64,000 nt of DNA from Rhodococcus zopfii NBRC 100606 = JCM 9919 (GCF_001895025.1 NZ_BCXI01000037.1:27917-91916), one strand, 5' to 3'; shown: positions 33,407 through 45,145, counted from the first letter of the stretch. The notes: generated by a model from the letters alone, not told the origin. Numbers and translations: made by a program.

Positions 33407-34888
33407 ATGAATTTGCCTGGCCTGCCGGACTATCGCGCTACATGCAATCGGTACGATGCCTGCATCGCCGACGAGCACACGACTCTGTCGAATGGGGATT
33501 TCGCGCAGCGAGTCCGCGCGACCGCGACCCAATTGCACCAGCTCGGTGTGGTTCCCGGCTCGGTGGTGGCGGTGCAACTGCGCAACCGCGTCGAGCTGAT
33601 CGTCGTTCTGTTCGCCGGGTGGCGTCTCGGCGCGGCGGTGACCCCGGTCAATCCGAACCTGACCGACTTCGAAACCGAGCACCAGCTGCGTGATTCCGGT
33701 GCGGTCGTGTTGGTCGGCGATGCCCGCCCGCTGCCGTCCTTCGATGGTGCCTATCTCGACGTTGCAGACCTTGCCACCACCGTCGATGTCGGTGCGCCGG
33801 ACTCGGTGCACAACCCCGACGGGCAAGAGCTGGCGCTGTTGATCTACACCAGCGGGACCACCGGCGCCCCGAAGGGTGTCATGCTCACCCACGGCAACCT
33901 GCTGGCGATGTGTGACAGTGTGGTCGAGGCATTCGAGATCGTTCCCGACGATCACTGTCTACTGGTGCTGCCGCTGTTCCACGCCAACGCGATAGTGCTC
34001 AGCACCCTCACCCCGCTGCTGGTCGGGGCGCACACCACCATCGCAGCGAAGTTCTCGGTCGACACCTTCTTCGACATGGTCGAAAGATACAGGCCCACCT
34101 ACTTTTCCGCGGTTCCCACGATCTACGCGATGCTCGATGCGCTCGATGCGGGCATCGCGCCGGATATGTCCTCGGTCCGCTTCGCGATCGGTGGTGCGGC
34201 CCCGATGCCGGCCGAGTTGATCGAGCGCATCGAACGCCGCTACGGGTTCCCCCTCGTCGAGGGGTATGGGCTCTCGGAGGGGACCTGCGCCTCGGCGATC
34301 AACCCGCTGCGCGGTCCCCGCAAACCGGGTACCGTCGGCCTGCCTCTGCCCGGACAGCGAGTCGAGATCGCCGCGCCCGACGGCTCGGCGGTGCCCCCCG
34401 GGGAAACCGGGGAAGTGGTGATCAGCGGACCGAACGTGATGGCCGGCTATCTCGGCAAAACCGAGGAAACAGCGAAGACGATCGTCGACGGGCGTCTGCA
34501 CACCGGCGACGTCGGGTATCTCGATGACGACGGATACCTGGTGTTGGTCGATCGCATCAAGGACATGATCATCCGGGGCGGAGAAAACCTCTACCCCAAG
34601 GAGATCGAGACGGCCCTCTACCATCACGAGGACGTTCTCGAGGCGGCCGTCATCGGAAAACCGGATCCGATCTACGGCGAGGTGCCGGTGGCCTACGTCA
34701 GTCTCCGGCCGGGCTCGACGCTCACCAGCGACGACCTGTTCGATGTGTGCCGAAAGTCTTTGTCCAAGTTCAAACTCCCAGTGGACATCATCATCCGCGA
34801 CGACCTGCCGAAGAACTCCGTCGGCAAGCTGCACAAGCCGGCACTGCGCGCCGAACACCGCAGCGCCACATCCGCTTCGGCTTCCTGA
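33407..34888 (+). CDS. Acyl-CoA ligase (class I adenylate-forming enzyme)
   Basis: 493 residues. Core motifs: the phosphate loop LIYTSGTTGAPKGVMLTH (about 145-162), EGYGLSEGTCAS (near 285-296), TGDVGYLDDDGYLVLVDRIKD (near 365-385) and the catalytic lysine in PKNSVGKLHK close to the end. It activates a carboxylic acid as acyl-AMP and joins it to CoA; long-chain, cyclic or aromatic substrates cannot be told apart from sequence alone. First gene of a tight run with the DUF3556 protein and the FAD oxidoreductase. GAGGAA precedes the ATG. Confidence 0.87.
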   Translation: MNLPGLPDYRATCNRYDACIADEHTTLSNGDFAQRVRATATQLHQLGVVPGSVVAVQLRNRVELIVVLFAGWRLGAAVTPVNPNLTDFETEHQLRDSGAVVLVGDARPLPSFDGAYLDVADLATTVDVGAPDSVHNPDGQELALLIYTSGTTGAPKGVMLTHGNLLAMCDSVVEAFEIVPDDHCLLVLPLFHANAIVLSTLTPLLVGAHTTIAAKFSVDTFFDMVERYRPTYFSAVPTIYAMLDALDAGIAPDMSSVRFAIGGAAPMPAELIERIERRYGFPLVEGYGLSEGTCASAINPLRGPRKPGTVGLPLPGQRVEIAAPDGSAVPPGETGEVVISGPNVMAGYLGKTEETAKTIVDGRLHTGDVGYLDDDGYLVLVDRIKDMIIRGGENLYPKEIETALYHHEDVLEAAVIGKPDPIYGEVPVAYVSLRPGSTLTSDDLFDVCRKSLSKFKLPVDIIIRDDLPKNSVGKLHKPALRAEHRSATSASAS

Positions 34889-34973
34889 CGGCAGCTCTTC
34901 TTCGAATCATTGCCCAGCCGGCCATCGTCGAAGATGGTGGGGCGCTGGCTCCTACTCGAATCAAGGACTCACC

Positions 34974-36773
34974 ATGAGCTTTACACAATCGGATCTGCCC
35001 GATGTGGACCCGGCGACATTCGGGGACAGACCGCATCTGGAAAGGGTCAAGATCCTCTCGCGGCACTGGGCCGAGTACGGCTTCGGTACCCCGTGGATGA
35101 TTCACCTCTTCTACGTCGCCAAGATCGCGCTGTACCTGTTCCTGGGTGTGGTCTTCGCCAGCTTCACCAGCGGTTTCGGTGGGTTCTGGGACGTCGCCTC
35201 GTACTGGACCGAGCCGATCTTCTACCAGAAGATGCTGTTGTGGACGATGCTGTTCGAAATGCTCGGCTTGGGTGCGAGCTCCGGACCGCTCGCCTTCCGA
35301 TTCAGCCCCCCGATCGGCGGCGTCCTGCACTTCGCGCGGCCGAAGACCCTGAGAATGCCGCCGTGGCCGGGCAAAGTCCCGTTCACGAGCGGTTCCACCC
35401 GGACGTGGTTCGACGTGGTGCTGTACCTGGGCATCGTGGCGAATCTGGTGGTGCTGCTGTTCTCGGACGGCGTGCCGAAGGACGGACAACCCGCCGACAG
35501 CGTCGGACTGCTCGACCCGAGCCTGCTGTTCCCGCTGATCGGGATGATGGTCGTGATGGGGTTGCGCGACAAGATCGTGTTCCTGATCGCCCGCAGCGAG
35601 CAGTACTGGGTCGCGGCGATCTTCTTCGCGGTGCTCCCCTTCGTGGAGATGATCGTCGCACTCAAGATCATCATGTGCACGGTGTGGATCTGGGCCGCGT
35701 TCTCGAAGCTGGGCCGGCACTTCTCCTTCGTGGTCTCGGCGATGCTGTCGAACGCTCCGTGGTTCCGTTCACCGCGACTCAAGCGCAAGCTCTACCGCGA
35801 TTACCCGAACGATCTGCGCCCGTCCAAGCTCGCCGCGTTCGTCGCGCACCAGGGCACCGTCATCGAGTTCGCAGCACCGGTGATTCTGCTGCTGTCGCCC
35901 AACCGCACGCTGACCTTGCTCACTGTCGCCGGTGTGGTGATCTTCCACCTGTTCATCACCTCCACCTTCCCTCTCGCAGTGCCGCTCGAGTGGAACATCT
36001 TCTACTGCTTCAGCACGGTCTGGCTGTTCGGTCTGCATATGCCGCCCGAATTCGGAGTCACGGCGATCTCCCCGCTGCTGCTCGCTGTGCTCATCGGCGG
36101 GATGTTCCTCTTCCCGATCCTCGGCAACCTGTTTCCGGGCAAGATCTCGTTCCTCCCGGCGATGCGGTACTACGCCGGTAACTGGGCCACCACGCAGTGG
36201 GCGTTCCGCAAGGGCACCGAGGACCGGTTGAACACGAACATCGTCAAGGCGGGCCCGAACCAGATCGACCAGCTCACCGCGCTGTACGGCCGCGACACCG
36301 CGGAGATGCTGCTGCAGAAGGCAGTGGCATGGCGCTCGATGCACAGCCAAGGCCGCGCCTTGAGTTCCTTGATCGGTCGGCACGTCGATTCGTACGAAAA
36401 CTACGACATCCGCGAAGGAGAATTCGTTGCCGGTAATCTCCTCGGGTGGCAGTTCGGAGAAGGCCACGTCCACAACGAGCAGTTCATGCAAGCTGTCCAG
36501 GAGCGGTGCGGATTCGCCCCGGGAGAGGTGATCGTGGTCTACGTCGAGTCGCAGCCCATCCACATTCGTCGCCAGCAGTACCGTGTGGTCGACCTCGCCC
36601 TCGGGGAGATCGAACGAGGTTACGTCGAGTTGGATGACATCATCACCCCGCAGCCCTGGCTCGAAAACGGGCCGATTCCGGTGCACCCGACCGCCTCTCC
36701 GGCTTCTTCCCGCCAGGGATCGTCTGCTCCGAATAGACATGCGGGCGGACAGCGGAAGACAACCGAAGTATGA
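34974..36773 (+). CDS. DUF3556 family multi-pass membrane protein
   Basis: 599 residues. Eight or so hydrophobic segments lie between about 40 and 400 (for example IALYLFLGVVFASFTSGFGG, VVLYLGIVANLVVLLFS, LLFPLIGMMVVMGL, FFAVLPFVEMIVALKIIMC), with polar loops such as HFARPKTLRMPPWPGKVPF, which I match to DUF3556. The last 180 residues are soluble. DUF3556 is a mycolata family with no established role; membrane lipid or sterol-like chemistry is an inference from its neighbours. It starts 85 bases after the ligase; its stop overlaps the FAD oxidoreductase ATG. Confidence 0.75.
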   Translation: MSFTQSDLPDVDPATFGDRPHLERVKILSRHWAEYGFGTPWMIHLFYVAKIALYLFLGVVFASFTSGFGGFWDVASYWTEPIFYQKMLLWTMLFEMLGLGASSGPLAFRFSPPIGGVLHFARPKTLRMPPWPGKVPFTSGSTRTWFDVVLYLGIVANLVVLLFSDGVPKDGQPADSVGLLDPSLLFPLIGMMVVMGLRDKIVFLIARSEQYWVAAIFFAVLPFVEMIVALKIIMCTVWIWAAFSKLGRHFSFVVSAMLSNAPWFRSPRLKRKLYRDYPNDLRPSKLAAFVAHQGTVIEFAAPVILLLSPNRTLTLLTVAGVVIFHLFITSTFPLAVPLEWNIFYCFSTVWLFGLHMPPEFGVTAISPLLLAVLIGGMFLFPILGNLFPGKISFLPAMRYYAGNWATTQWAFRKGTEDRLNTNIVKAGPNQIDQLTALYGRDTAEMLLQKAVAWRSMHSQGRALSSLIGRHVDSYENYDIREGEFVAGNLLGWQFGEGHVHNEQFMQAVQERCGFAPGEVIVVYVESQPIHIRRQQYRVVDLALGEIERGYVELDDIITPQPWLENGPIPVHPTASPASSRQGSSAPNRHAGGQRKTTEV

Positions 36774-38191
36774 GTTCGGCGATCGTGGTGGGGGCGGGCC
36801 CGAACGGGCTCGCCGCCGCCGTCACCCTCGCGCAGCGCGGCATGGACGTGACGGTGCTCGAGGCCTCCGACACGATCGGCGGCGGTACCCGGTCGAGCGA
36901 ACGGATCCTGCCCGGGCTCCTGCACGACGACGGTGCTGCCGTGCATCCCATCGGCTTGGCGTCCCCGTTCTTCCGCAGCCTGGACCTCGCCGCGCACGGG
37001 CTCGAATGGGCTTGGTCGGACATCGATTTGGCGCACCCGCTCGACGGTGGGCGCGCCGGCGCGATGGTGGCTTCGCTGGACGAGACGGTTCGGCTCCTGG
37101 GCCGGGACGGCGGCCGCTGGCGTGCCCTGTTCGGTCCTCTGGCCGACAGTTTCGACGAGTTGGCGCAGGAAGTGCTCCGGCCCATGGTCCATGTGCCGCG
37201 GCACCTTGTTCCGTTGGCCAGGTTCGGGCCGGCAGCGCTGCTGCCCGCCACCGCGCTGGGACGGATCTGGCGCACGGATGAAGCCGCTGCACTGTTCGCC
37301 GGTAACGCCGCCCACGGCTGGCACCCGTTGAACCGTCCCACCACCTCGGCCTTCGGTCTCATGTTCGCCGCCATCTCACACCGCTACGGGTGGCCGGTCG
37401 TCAAGGGCGGCTCGGCGCGCCTGACCGATGCGCTGGCCTCGGTGTTCACCGAGCTCGGCGGCCGCATCGAGACCGGACATCGGGTCCGGTCGCTGACCGA
37501 GCTGCCCCCGGCCGACGTGGTGATGCTCGACCTCGAGCCCGGCGCCGTCGCGGATCTGGCCGGCGACGCGCTTCCGACCCGGGTGCGCAAGGCCTATCGA
37601 CGGTTCCGGCGTGCACCGGCGGCTTTCAAGGTCGACTTCGCGGTCGAAGGCGGCCTCCCGTGGCGGGACGAGTATTCGAGCCGGGCGGGCACCGTGCATG
37701 TGTGCGGCTCGGCCGCCGAGGTTGCCGCGGCCGAACACGACATCACCCGTGGCCGGATGCCGGAACGACCGTTCGTCCTCGTCGCGCAGCAGTATTTGGC
37801 CGATCCGCAGCGATCGGTGGGCGATGTGCACCCGGTCTACACCTATGCGCACGTACCCCACGGCTATACCGGCGATGCCACCGAACACATCATCGCTCAG
37901 CTCGAACGGTTCGCTCCCGGCACGCGCGAACGCATCATCGGAGCGCACGCTCGCACGCCGCGTGCGCTGGCGGACCACAACCCCAACCTGGTCGGCGGCG
38001 ATATCATTGGCGGAGCGAACACCCCGCTGCAGCTGCTGATGCGGCCGCGGGTATCGACGGACCCGTACTACACCGGCATCCCCGGCGTGTACATCTGCTC
38101 GGCCTCGACACGGCCCGGCGCGGGAGTGCACGGGATGTGTGGGCACAACGCCGCACTGTCGGCGCTGCGCCGAACGGAGAGAGCGGGGTGA
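36770..38191 (+). CDS. CrtI/phytoene desaturase-like FAD oxidoreductase
   Basis: 473 residues. N-terminal dinucleotide fold VVGAGPNGLAAAVTLAQRG (about 5-23) with the acidic residue in TVLEASDTIGGGTRS; LMFAAISHRYGWPVVKGGSARLTDALASVF near 190-220 is typical of NAD(P)/FAD amine-oxidase and desaturase relatives; the C-terminal PYYTGIPGVYICSASTRPGAGVHGMCG region binds flavin. It probably removes hydrogen from a lipid or isoprenoid. ATG overlaps the DUF3556 stop, and the PucR GTG overlaps its own stop. Confidence 0.83.
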   Translation: MSSAIVVGAGPNGLAAAVTLAQRGMDVTVLEASDTIGGGTRSSERILPGLLHDDGAAVHPIGLASPFFRSLDLAAHGLEWAWSDIDLAHPLDGGRAGAMVASLDETVRLLGRDGGRWRALFGPLADSFDELAQEVLRPMVHVPRHLVPLARFGPAALLPATALGRIWRTDEAAALFAGNAAHGWHPLNRPTTSAFGLMFAAISHRYGWPVVKGGSARLTDALASVFTELGGRIETGHRVRSLTELPPADVVMLDLEPGAVADLAGDALPTRVRKAYRRFRRAPAAFKVDFAVEGGLPWRDEYSSRAGTVHVCGSAAEVAAAEHDITRGRMPERPFVLVAQQYLADPQRSVGDVHPVYTYAHVPHGYTGDATEHIIAQLERFAPGTRERIIGAHARTPRALADHNPNLVGGDIIGGANTPLQLLMRPRVSTDPYYTGIPGVYICSASTRPGAGVHGMCGHNAALSALRRTERAG

Positions 38192-39468
38192 GTTCGATTT
38201 TCGTCTGGCCGGGCGGCAGCGACGCCGCCGCCGAACGTATCGCCTCCCGCGTACTGCCCCGCCGCGAACAGTTCATCGCAGACCTGTTCGCGGCGACCGT
38301 GAAGGGTATGCCGGAACTGGCGAAGGACGACACGGAACGGACGCTGCTCTATGCCAGCATCGCCGAGAACACCGTCGTCCTGATCAACGCCCTGCAAGCG
38401 GGAACGGATCCGTCGACCGGAACTCCACCGCCCGGGGCCTTGGCATACGCGAAAGAGCTGGCTCGAAAAGGTGTTTCGCTGGCGTCACTGCTTCGTGCCT
38501 ATCGGATAGGGCAGGCCGAGTTCACCACGCTGTGCCTGGAGACGGCCAGTGGCATGGAAGGCGTCGACCACCTGGCCACCCTGCAGGTCATGGTCGGCAA
38601 GGTCGCTGCGTTCATCGACTACATCTGCGAGGAGGCTGCACGCGTCTACGAGACCGAACGCGAACGCCTGGTCTCCACGCGCAGCGGACTGACTCAGCAC
38701 CTCATCCGGAGTCTGCTCGACGGCACCGCAGAGGACGTCGCGGCCACGCAGCGTGCCCTGGGTTACGAGCTGGACGGCACGCACCTCGCTGTCGATGTGG
38801 CGCTACCGTCCGCCCGTCCGGGCCAGATCTCCAGGTTCGACGAAACACGCCAACTGCTGGCGTCGACCTGGCCCCGGGCTCCGAAGATCTCGATGCCGAC
38901 AGGGGAATCCTCGGTATGCACCTGGATCACCGTCGACGGCGAAGCACCGCAGTTCCTCTCACGGTTGTCCTCGGTGGTGACATCCTCCCCGTTGCCCATG
39001 CAGGTCGTGGTGGGGTTGCCGGGGCAGGGTGTGGAAGGTTTTCGACGCACCTACCGTCAGGCCGCCCGACTACGGGCACTGGCTGCTTCTGCCGATCCGG
39101 CACCGCCGAAAATCGTCACCTTCCACGAGGTCGCTCCGATCGCCCTGCTGACCGAGGACATCGGTGACCTGACGGTCTTCGTCGCTGACACCCTCGGTCC
39201 GCTGGCCGTCGACACCGTCCGTACCGCCGAGCTGCGCGAGACGCTGCGGGTCTATCTGTCCTGCCACCGCAGTCCGGCCGCAACCGCCGAGAAGTTGAGT
39301 CTGCATCGCAACACCGTCCGCTACCGCATCCAGCAGATCACCGACGAATTCGGGTACGTCGTCGACGGCACCGAACCCTATGTGCTGGTTTCTGCCCTCG
39401 AAATATGCCGGTGGTACGGGCACACGATCCTCACCCCGCCCCCCGGTGCCGATCGCAAACGAGTCTGA
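38188..39468 (+). CDS. PucR-type transcriptional regulator
   Basis: 426 residues. The C-terminal HTH is clear: LRETLRVYLSCHRSPAATAEKLSLHRNTVRYRIQQITDEFG (about 350-392), the PucR/CdaR pattern. The central part (about 150-290) is a GGDEF-like sensor region, and residues 15-140 form a helical N-terminal domain. GTG overlaps the preceding stop, so it is translated with the enzymes of the cluster and may control them through the operators at 33162-33309. The effector is probably the acid or lipid handled by the pathway. Confidence 0.85.
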   Translation: MSSIFVWPGGSDAAAERIASRVLPRREQFIADLFAATVKGMPELAKDDTERTLLYASIAENTVVLINALQAGTDPSTGTPPPGALAYAKELARKGVSLASLLRAYRIGQAEFTTLCLETASGMEGVDHLATLQVMVGKVAAFIDYICEEAARVYETERERLVSTRSGLTQHLIRSLLDGTAEDVAATQRALGYELDGTHLAVDVALPSARPGQISRFDETRQLLASTWPRAPKISMPTGESSVCTWITVDGEAPQFLSRLSSVVTSSPLPMQVVVGLPGQGVEGFRRTYRQAARLRALAASADPAPPKIVTFHEVAPIALLTEDIGDLTVFVADTLGPLAVDTVRTAELRETLRVYLSCHRSPAATAEKLSLHRNTVRYRIQQITDEFGYVVDGTEPYVLVSALEICRWYGHTILTPPPGADRKRV

Positions 39469-39531
39469 GCCCCGGCCGGAAGTCTCTATGATGCAGCAAG
39501 TCCGCGAGAAGACCGCCCGACCGTACGGAAC

Positions 39532-41438
<1,907 letters not shown>

Positions 41439-41882
41439 TCAGACCAACTGTCCCAGGCGCGTGCGCAGGGCCTGTTCGGTCTGGCGAACTGCGGTGCCGA
41501 CAACCGGTTCGATGAGCATTCCCAGCGCGCGTCCGGCGAGACCACCGGGAAGTTCGTAACCGAAGTCGACATCGAGCCGGGAATGACCGTTGCCGAGGTC
41601 GATGAAGTTCCAGCTGGACGACGTGCGGAAACCCGAGACCGAGCTCAGCACGATGACGCGGTCGCGTTCCCACTCGACGATCTCGAGGCGGGAGCCGAGA
41701 CTCTTCGGCCCGATCTGCATGGCGGCGTCGAAGACCGCGCCGAGCCCGCTGACCTGCGCCCCGACCGGTTCGAACCGGTTGACCCCGAACATCCACTCGG
41801 GGACCGTGCGGTGGTCGTCCACGTAGGCGAACGCCACATCGAGGGGAATCGGCGCAACTGCGCTGTGTCGGACGTGGATCAT
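41439..41882 (-). CDS. SRPBCC (START-like) ligand-binding protein
   Basis: 147 residues in the polyketide cyclase/START fold: HVRHSAVAPIPLDVAFAYVDDHRTVPEWMFGV at the start, ...SSWNFIDLGNGHSRLDVDFGYELPGGLAGRALG..., and a long C-terminal helix (EPVVGTAVRQTEQALRTRLGQL). Such proteins bind hydrophobic ligands; the ligand is unknown. GGAGGG stands 6 bases before the ATG at 41882. The gene ends exactly where hppD ends. Confidence 0.75.
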   Translation of the reverse strand: MIHVRHSAVAPIPLDVAFAYVDDHRTVPEWMFGVNRFEPVGAQVSGLGAVFDAAMQIGPKSLGSRLEIVEWERDRVIVLSSVSGFRTSSSWNFIDLGNGHSRLDVDFGYELPGGLAGRALGMLIEPVVGTAVRQTEQALRTRLGQLV

Positions 41883-42031
41883 GCGGAACCCTCCATGATG
41901 CAAATTACTGTGACCCACTGTATCGGGTAGTCGGTTCGCGGGGAACTCTTCGCCGAATTCGTTGCCGAACCTCCCGGTGCCTGTTTCACTCAGCGGTGAC
42001 GTGTATCACATAATTATCGGATGGAGGGTTC

Positions 42032-43159
42032 GTGAAGATCAAGGCCGCAGTGTTGAAAGGGATGGGTCAGGCTTGGGAGATCGACGAGATCGACCTGGGT
42101 GACCCGGTGGCCGGAGAGGTGCAGGTCCGCTTGGCGGCTTCCGGACTGTGCCATTCCGACGAACACCTCCGCAGTGGCGCGACGCCACTGCCGTTCTTTC
42201 CGGTCCTCGGCGGGCACGAGGGCGCCGGGGTCGTCACCAAGGTCGGGCCCGGTGTGACGAACCTCGAGGAAGGCGACCATGTCGTCCTCGCGTTCATTCC
42301 CGCGTGCGGTCGCTGTCGCTCCTGCGCGAAGGGTCTGCAGAACATCTGCGACATGGGTGCGGGCCTGCTCACCGGGCAGGCGATCTCCGACGGCTCGTAC
42401 CGGGTGAGCCTGCGCGGCGAACCGGTGATCCAGATGTGCCTGCTCGGCACGTTCGCCCCGTACGTCACCGTCAACGAAGCATCCGTCATCAAGATCGAGA
42501 AGGACATTCCGCTCGAGAAGGCGGCGCTGCTCGGATGCGGTGTCGCCACCGGGTGGGGATCGGCCACCGCGATCGGCGGCACGAAGGTCGGTGACACCGT
42601 CGTCGTGATCGGTGTCGGCGGTGTCGGGATCAACTCGGTGCAGGGTGCTGCCCACGCGGGTGCGCGGCACGTGGTGGCGATCGACCCCGTGCAGTTCAAG
42701 CGTGACAAGGCCGTCGAATTCGGCGCGACCCACACGTTCGCGTCGATCGAGGAAGCCGCGCCGATCATCGGCGAGATTACTTGGGGCGCAATGGCAGAGG
42801 TCACGATCATCACCGTCGGTGAGATTCACGGCGACATGATCGCGCCTGCGCTCGGGTTGACCGCCAAGGGCGGCCAGGTCGTGGTGACCGGCATGGGAGC
42901 GGCGACCGACACCCAGGTCACGTTGAGCCTGTTCGAGCTCACTCTGCTGCAGAAGCGTCTGCAGGGCGCCATCTTCGGCGGTGTGGGGCCGCGGTCGCAG
43001 ATCCCGAAGCTCCTCGATCTGTACCGCAGCGGGCAACTCGAACTCGACGGCCTGGTCACCACCACCTACAAGCTCGAGGACATCAACCAGGGCTACGCGG
43101 ACATGCACGACGGGAAGAATCTGCGCGGGGTCGTCCTGTACGGCGACAACGATTACTGA
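42032..43159 (+). CDS. NDMA-dependent (mycofactocin-type) zinc alcohol dehydrogenase
   Basis: 375 residues of the zinc-dependent MDR family. Catalytic zinc ligands are in GLCHSDEH (Cys38) and GHEGAGVV (His61). The structural zinc motif CGRCRSCAKGLQNIC (Cx2Cx2Cx7C, about 91-105) is intact. The nucleotide-binding VVVIGVGGVGINSVQGA follows near 190. Homologues keep a tightly bound NAD and need N,N-dimethyl-4-nitrosoaniline in vitro and mycofactocin in vivo; that dependence is inferred from family resemblance. GTG start with GGAGGG ahead. Confidence 0.83.
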   Translation: MKIKAAVLKGMGQAWEIDEIDLGDPVAGEVQVRLAASGLCHSDEHLRSGATPLPFFPVLGGHEGAGVVTKVGPGVTNLEEGDHVVLAFIPACGRCRSCAKGLQNICDMGAGLLTGQAISDGSYRVSLRGEPVIQMCLLGTFAPYVTVNEASVIKIEKDIPLEKAALLGCGVATGWGSATAIGGTKVGDTVVVIGVGGVGINSVQGAAHAGARHVVAIDPVQFKRDKAVEFGATHTFASIEEAAPIIGEITWGAMAEVTIITVGEIHGDMIAPALGLTAKGGQVVVTGMGAATDTQVTLSLFELTLLQKRLQGAIFGGVGPRSQIPKLLDLYRSGQLELDGLVTTTYKLEDINQGYADMHDGKNLRGVVLYGDNDY

Positions 43160-43211
43160 TTCCCGCACCGACGGTCGAACGGGGCTGCCGGCGTCGCCTA
43201 CGGTGTTCTCC

Positions 43212-43838
43212 ATGGACACCCGAGAGGATTCCGACGCCGGCAGCCCCGGCTCGTGGCGCACGTACGAACCGGCGGTGCTGCCGAAGCCCTTGGCCGCCGC
43301 GCTCGACGCGTTCGCCGAACGTGGCTACGACGGCACCTCGATCCGCGAGGTCGCCGCGCGCGCCGGACTCTCGGTTCCCGGTCTGTACCACCACTATCCG
43401 TCGAAGCAGGCGCTGCTGATGTCGTTGACCACGACCGTGCTGAACGATCTGCTCGACCGCAGCCGCCGAGCGCTCGCCGAGGCGGGGCCGACACCGTCGG
43501 AGCGGTTCGACGCGGTCGTCGAGTCGCTGCTGCGCTTCCACATGTTCCGGCGCAACGAGGCGTTCGTCGCGTCCACGGAGATGCGCAGCATGGAGCCGGA
43601 GAGCCGGGAGGCGTTCATCGCGTTGCGGGACATTCAGCAGCGCATGGTCGACGAGATCGTCCGAGACGGCGTCGAGACCGGGGAGTTCGCGACCCCCTAT
43701 CCGAAGGACGCGAGCCGGGCCGTGACGACGATGTGCGTGGCGGTGGCCGGCTGGTATCGGGCGGACGGTCCGCTGACGCCGGACGAGATCGTCGACCGGT
43801 ACCTGACCATCGCGCGGAGTTCCGTCGGCGCTCGCTGA
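43212..43838 (+). CDS. TetR family regulator
   Basis: 208 residues. The N-terminal HTH is ALDAFAERGYDGTSIREVAARAGLSVPGLYHHYPSKQALL (about 29-68); the C-terminal part has a helical ligand-binding domain (PSERFDAVVESLLRFHMFRR...). It lies 52 bases after the alcohol dehydrogenase and 89 bases before the acyl-CoA dehydrogenase, next to the palindromic operator at 43890-43911, so it probably represses the latter operon in response to an acyl-CoA. Confidence 0.85.
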   Translation: MDTREDSDAGSPGSWRTYEPAVLPKPLAAALDAFAERGYDGTSIREVAARAGLSVPGLYHHYPSKQALLMSLTTTVLNDLLDRSRRALAEAGPTPSERFDAVVESLLRFHMFRRNEAFVASTEMRSMEPESREAFIALRDIQQRMVDEIVRDGVETGEFATPYPKDASRAVTTMCVAVAGWYRADGPLTPDEIVDRYLTIARSSVGAR

Positions 43839-43889
43839 GCACTCGCTCGGGGTTGACCCGGGCGGTGCGGATGTGCCACCGTGGACGTG

Positions 43890-43911
43890 ACCGAGCGATC
43901 GATCGGTCGGT
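43890..43911. promoter_or_regulatory. Palindromic TetR-type operator before the acyl-CoA dehydrogenase operon
   Basis: ACCGAGCGATC and GATCGGTCGGT are inverted halves of a 22-base palindrome with a single mismatched pair (positions 43895 and 43906). Two further pairs outside extend the symmetry. It ends 16 bases before the acyl-CoA dehydrogenase ATG. A TetR gene stands immediately upstream. Confidence 0.75.
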
Positions 43912-43927
43912 GACGGAAGGAGTGGCG

Positions 43928-45145
43928 ATGGCAGTCGATTTGTCGTATCCGGACCGGGTGGTCGAGCTGGTCGCGAAGACCGAGGAATTCATCCGTGAGG
44001 TGGTCCTGCCCGTCGAGGACGCCCACGGCGGTGACATCGCCGCGGCCGGCGGCGACGCGGCCCGCGTCGAGCTGCAGAAGGCCGCCAAGGACGCCGGCGT
44101 CTTCGCCCCGCACGTGTCGGTCGAATACGGCGGCCACGGACTGCGCATGGTCGACCGTGCCCCCGTGTTCGAAGCGGCGGGATACTCCCTGTTCGGGCCG
44201 ACCGCACTGAACATCGCCGCGCCCGACGAGGGCAACATGCACATGCTCGCCCACATCGCCACCGACGAGCAGAAGCAGCAGTTCCTGGCGCCGCTCGCGG
44301 CCGGTGACACCCGGTCCGGATTCGCCATGACCGAACCCGCCCCCGGCGCGGGCGCCGATCCCAACGCGCTGCGCACCCGCGCCGAGAAGGTCTCCGGCGG
44401 ATGGAAGATCAACGGCCACAAGCACTTCATCACCGGAGCCGACGGCGCCGGGTTCTTCATCATCATGGCCCGCACCTCCGGCGAGCCCGGACAGCGCGGC
44501 GGTGCGACCATGTTCCTCGCCCCCGCCGACACCCCCGGCCTGAAGGTCGGCCGGCACATCAACACCCTCGACAAGTCGATGATCGGCGGCCACTGCGAGG
44601 TGTTCTTCGAGGACCTGTTCGTTCCGGATTCGGCGGTGCTCGGTGAGGTCGACCAGGGCTTCGCCTACGCGCAGGTCCGCCTCGGACCCGCCCGCATGAC
44701 GCACGTGATGCGCTGGCTCGGCGCCGCCCGCCGCGGCCACGACATCGCCGTCGGATACGTCGCCGAACGCGAAGGCTTCGGCTCCCGGCTCGGCGACCTC
44801 GGCATGATCCAGAAGATGATCGCCGACAACGAGATCGACATCGCCGCCACCCGGGCCCTCCTGGTGCAGGCCTGCTGGGCGCTCGACGGCGGATCGTACG
44901 CGGCGAACGAGACCTCCATCGCCAAGACCTTCGCGGCCGAAGCCATCTTCCGCATCGTGGACCGTTCGGTGCAGATGTGCGGCGGTCTGGGCGTGTCCGA
45001 GGACCTGCCGCTCGCGCGTCTCTCGCGCGAGGTCCGCCCGTTCCGCGTGTACGACGGGCCGTCCGAGGTGCATCGCTGGGCCATCGCCAAGCGCACCGTC
45101 GGCGCCGCCCGCAAGGCCGCCGCTGCGAAGGCCGCGCAGTCGTGA
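43928..45145 (+). CDS. Acyl-CoA dehydrogenase (ACAD10/11-like)
   Basis: 405 residues. FAD-binding motifs FAMTEPAPGAGADPNALRT (near 126-144) and HFITGADGAGFFIIM; C-terminal QMCGGLGVSEDLPLARLSREVRPFRVYDGPSEVHRWAIA (near 350-388), where R-x-F-R-V-Y-D-G-P-S-E-V is typical of the ACAD10/11 and LvaC group. These remove phosphate from 4-phosphoryl-hydroxyacyl-CoA or dehydrogenate branched acyl-CoA. The gene continues into an APH-type kinase by a GTGA overlap. Confidence 0.85.
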   Translation: MAVDLSYPDRVVELVAKTEEFIREVVLPVEDAHGGDIAAAGGDAARVELQKAAKDAGVFAPHVSVEYGGHGLRMVDRAPVFEAAGYSLFGPTALNIAAPDEGNMHMLAHIATDEQKQQFLAPLAAGDTRSGFAMTEPAPGAGADPNALRTRAEKVSGGWKINGHKHFITGADGAGFFIIMARTSGEPGQRGGATMFLAPADTPGLKVGRHINTLDKSMIGGHCEVFFEDLFVPDSAVLGEVDQGFAYAQVRLGPARMTHVMRWLGAARRGHDIAVGYVAEREGFGSRLGDLGMIQKMIADNEIDIAATRALLVQACWALDGGSYAANETSIAKTFAAEAIFRIVDRSVQMCGGLGVSEDLPLARLSREVRPFRVYDGPSEVHRWAIAKRTVGAARKAAAAKAAQS

